Positions 6,023 through 7,573 of a DNA stretch of 7,573 bases are shown here, one piece after another (the stretch's first letter is position 1; each line of letters starts with the position of its first letter). Origin of the DNA: Methanothrix sp. GTDB lineage: Archaea; Halobacteriota; Methanosarcinia; Methanotrichales; Methanotrichaceae. The notes beneath the pieces were generated by a model. It had not been told where the DNA came from. It made no database searches and was given only the letters and a program-made list of their open reading frames with translations. The stretch spans positions 1 through 7,573 of the forward strand of contig JAJRAX010000014.1 in the NCBI GenBank assembly GCA_028679775.1, in the 5' to 3' direction. The position numbers and the translations under genes were made by a program.

Positions 6023-7390
6023 ATGCAAGTGACCGTGGATGTCGGAGGTAGGCCAGGACTGGATTGTAAGGGTTTTTGCAGTTTTTGCTATTTTAAGGGC
6101 GTAGCAGATGTGAGCCCATTCGGCTGTAAAAGATGTGATCCGTATAAAATGGGATGTGATTACTGTTCAAGAGAAGTGATTGAAATCGAGCCGGGATACA
6201 AGCCCCTGGAACAATTGCTTTTTGAAGTATCGCAAAGAACCGTCTCTGCCTCACCAAAGATGATCACCATCAAGGGAAACGGCGACATAAGCTGCTACCC
6301 ACATCTTCTCGACCTGGTCGAGAAGGTCAGCAACGGCAAGGTTCCGGTATTTCTGGATTACACCAGCGGAAAGGGATTCACGAGAGATGATGAGGCAGAT
6401 CTGCTGGTCGATGCAGGTGTGCAGAGGATCAGCTTCTCCATATTCTCCACCAATCCACGCCTTCGCCACGAGTATGTCAACGATAAAAATCCTGAGGTTG
6501 TTCTTCATAATTTCCGGACATTTTGCGAGAGAGCAGATCTGTACGCCATGGTCGTGCTCATTCCAGGAGTAAACGACGGCCCTGAGCTCGATAGGACCTG
6601 CCAGGATATCGAAGAGATGGGAGCAAAGGGCCTGATGATTATGTCATTTGCCAACAGCTTAGAGCAGGGTCTTATCTTCGGCAACGGGCCGGTGATGCCT
6701 GGAGTGGTACCATACGGCGCACAGGATATTCGCAGCATCGCGACGAAGATCAGTGAGGACTATGACTTCAGGGTCATTGGAACCCCGCTATGGGATCCGC
6801 TCACAGGTGCGCCATTTGCCCTGGCCCACCATAGAGAGCATTTGAAGAGGTTGCCTCAAATCGAGAGTAGTATGACCATTATTACCAGTTCGATTGCCTA
6901 TCCGCTCTTGGCTTCGATATTCCAGGAATTGGGTGATGAGGTAAATGTTGCTGCAACGAAAAAGGAGATAGGAAATCTGATCACCCTGGAAGACCTTGAG
7001 AGAATAGATCTCAAGAATGTAAGAGATCGAGTGATCATCCCCGGCATGGTTTTAGCCCATGATAGAGACATTCACAAGGCCCTGCGACGGGACGGAAAGA
7101 GGAGGCTGGTCTTCCGGGGCCCAGACGAGCTTACTGTGGTCCCGGAGAGGAGCATTTACTGCACCCCAAAAGAGGTTATTGAAACGGAGATCGAGGCCTT
7201 CACCGGCCTGATCATGCAGATCAACGAACTGGGGTCCAGGATTGAAGATATCGATTCATGCGAAAATAGAGTGCAAGAAGGAAGAGTACAGGATGGCAGT
7301 GCGCCCGTCAATGACCTTCACGCTCATCATTCAAGAATAGGACGATCGGCCCATTTGACGAAGGAGATGAGCATCAAGCTGATGGTTTAG
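6023..7390 (+). CDS. mmp10: Methyl-coenzyme M reductase arginine methyltransferase Mmp10 (B12-dependent radical SAM)
   Basis: Mmp10 is the cobalamin-dependent radical SAM enzyme that methylates a specific arginine of McrA to 5-(S)-methylarginine; it tunes the activity and stability of the methane-forming enzyme. The N-terminus, VDVGGRPGLDCKGFCSFCYFKG (shown as two parts: 5-14 and 15-26), holds the radical SAM motif CX3CX2C at Cys15, Cys19 and Cys22. Cys35, Cys38, Cys45 and Cys48 (GCKRCDP, then GCDYCSR) form a four-cysteine set, matching the mononuclear iron site reported for the Methanosarcina enzyme. Further markers are ITIKGNGDISCYP (81-93), LDYTSGKGFT (111-120, with the conserved cluster-proximal Tyr113) and VVLIPGVNDG (177-186). 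I chose ATG 6023 (455 aa); a GTG at 6017 adds two residues. Known members are about 405-415 aa, so roughly 40 residues at the end are extra; they include a tandem RVQEG-RVQDG repeat. Family call is firm from the N-terminus. Confidence 0.95.
   Translation: MQVTVDVGGRPGLDCKGFCSFCYFKGVADVSPFGCKRCDPYKMGCDYCSREVIEIEPGYKPLEQLLFEVSQRTVSASPKMITIKGNGDISCYPHLLDLVEKVSNGKVPVFLDYTSGKGFTRDDEADLLVDAGVQRISFSIFSTNPRLRHEYVNDKNPEVVLHNFRTFCERADLYAMVVLIPGVNDGPELDRTCQDIEEMGAKGLMIMSFANSLEQGLIFGNGPVMPGVVPYGAQDIRSIATKISEDYDFRVIGTPLWDPLTGAPFALAHHREHLKRLPQIESSMTIITSSIAYPLLASIFQELGDEVNVAATKKEIGNLITLEDLERIDLKNVRDRVIIPGMVLAHDRDIHKALRRDGKRRLVFRGPDELTVVPERSIYCTPKEVIETEIEAFTGLIMQINELGSRIEDIDSCENRVQEGRVQDGSAPVNDLHAHHSRIGRSAHLTKEMSIKLMV
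7268..7297 (+). repeat. 15-base imperfect tandem repeat in the mmp10 tail
   Basis: AGAGTGCAAGAAGGA (7268-7282) is followed directly by AGAGTACAGGATGGC (7283-7297), in frame, encoding RVQEG then RVQDG (residues 416-425). It lies within the extra C-terminal segment beyond the expected family end, suggesting that segment arose partly by local duplication. Confidence 0.55.
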
Positions 7391-7397
7391 GATTGTC

Positions 7398-7455
7398 GGG
7401 CGCAGGGGCAGAGAATCCCTGCCTTTTCAAAGGCGGGATGAATCGTGCCCCACCC
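7398..7455 (+). terminator. Nested hairpin downstream of mmp10, possible 3'-end structure
   Basis: Eight bases after the mmp10 stop begins a layered inverted repeat. The outer stem pairs GGGGCA (7405-7410) with TGCCCC (7446-7451), and GGG (7398-7400) can pair with CCC (7453-7455). The inner stem pairs ATCCC-T-GCCTTT (7415-7426) with AAAGGCGGGAT (7429-7439), eleven base pairs with one bulged T and a tiny loop. There is no T-run after it, so it is not a classical intrinsic terminator; it may protect the 3' end, be a processing site, or belong to a repeat element. The pairing is seen directly, the role is inferred. Confidence 0.45.
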
Positions 7456-7511
7456 AGATTACTTTCACGTTGATAAGACTCAAGCAGCGCGCACAAAACC
7501 ACAAAAACAAT

Positions 7512-7531
7512 TGGCATGGGATCACATGCCA
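7512..7531. repeat. 7-bp inverted repeat
   Basis: TGGCATG (7512-7518) and CATGCCA (7525-7531) are perfect inverted repeats around a six-base loop GGATCA. The structure could be a protein-binding site, a short hairpin or one unit of an extragenic palindrome cluster. Confidence 0.5.
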
Positions 7532-7552
7532 TCGGTTGAAAGGCCGTAGATG

Positions 7553-7572
7553 CCTACGAATTCATTCGTGGG
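7553..7572. repeat. 9-bp inverted repeat at the window end, REP-like
   Basis: CCTACGAAT (7553-7561) pairs with ATTCGTGGG (7564-7572), nine pairs including one T-G wobble, around a two-base centre. The preceding CGTAG (7545-7549) can instead pair with CTACG (7554-7558), so two folds exclude each other. Such dense short palindromes outside genes resemble repetitive extragenic palindromes, but copy number cannot be judged from one window, and the element may continue past the end. Confidence 0.4.
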
Positions 7573-7573
7573 A

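Larger units (their letters stand above)
7391..7573. other. Gene-free region with a cluster of palindromes
   Basis: No convincing coding frame was found in these 183 bases, apart from a possible frame opening at ATG 7550 (MPTNSFVG) that runs off the window and coincides with a palindrome, so is probably not a gene. The region holds three successive inverted repeats, at 7398-7455, 7512-7531 and 7553-7572, separated by an A/C-rich unstructured stretch at 7490-7511. The next gene lies beyond the window. Confidence 0.5.

Noticed and set aside
7550..7573. Start of a gene reading MPTNSFVG
   Set aside because: The frame runs off the window after eight codons, has no ribosome binding site and coincides with a 9-bp palindrome, which is the simpler explanation.

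Overview
The window looks like a chromosomal segment of a methanogenic euryarchaeon. The strongest indicator is a methanogenesis-marker-10 type radical SAM protein (Mmp10), whose known job is to methylate an arginine of methyl-coenzyme M reductase. Supporting this are an archaeal-type FtsZ, the archaeal 3-dehydroquinate synthase II, a short archaeal UbiD-type decarboxylase of the modified mevalonate pathway, UPF0146 and DUF1614 proteins, AT-rich TATA-like promoters and mixed Shine-Dalgarno/leaderless starts. Moderate GC content and the family mix would fit Methanothrix or a relative in the Methanosarcinales/Methanotrichales, but that placement is inference.

Layout. 1-228: a 50-residue ORF (39-191, +) resembling a small DUF7557/VapB-like antitoxin, with no toxin beside it. 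229-660 (-): UPF0146 protein, divergent from ftsZ across a 92-base AT-rich promoter region. 753-1832 (+): ftsZ, TTG start, all GTPase motifs intact. 1829-1924 (+): a 31-codon ORF overlapping the ftsZ stop by four bases (ATGA) and encoding a single predicted membrane helix. 4008 down to 1972 (-): an apparent two-gene operon, DUF1614 membrane protein then UbiD-family decarboxylase, convergent with the ftsZ unit. 4098-5918 (+): aroB' and aroD, two consecutive shikimate-pathway steps, 21 bases apart. 6023-7390 (+): mmp10, behind its own AT-rich promoter and with a non-canonical C-terminal tail. 7391-7573: no convincing gene, but three inverted-repeat structures in a row, the last cut by the window end.

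Most of the window is housekeeping: cell division, isoprenoid precursors for lipids, aromatic amino acids, and maturation of the methane-forming enzyme. The best candidate for something undescribed is the transmembrane microprotein translationally coupled to ftsZ. Second are the structured palindromic sequence downstream of mmp10 and the repeat-bearing Mmp10 tail. No tRNA, rRNA, CRISPR array or transposase gene was seen.
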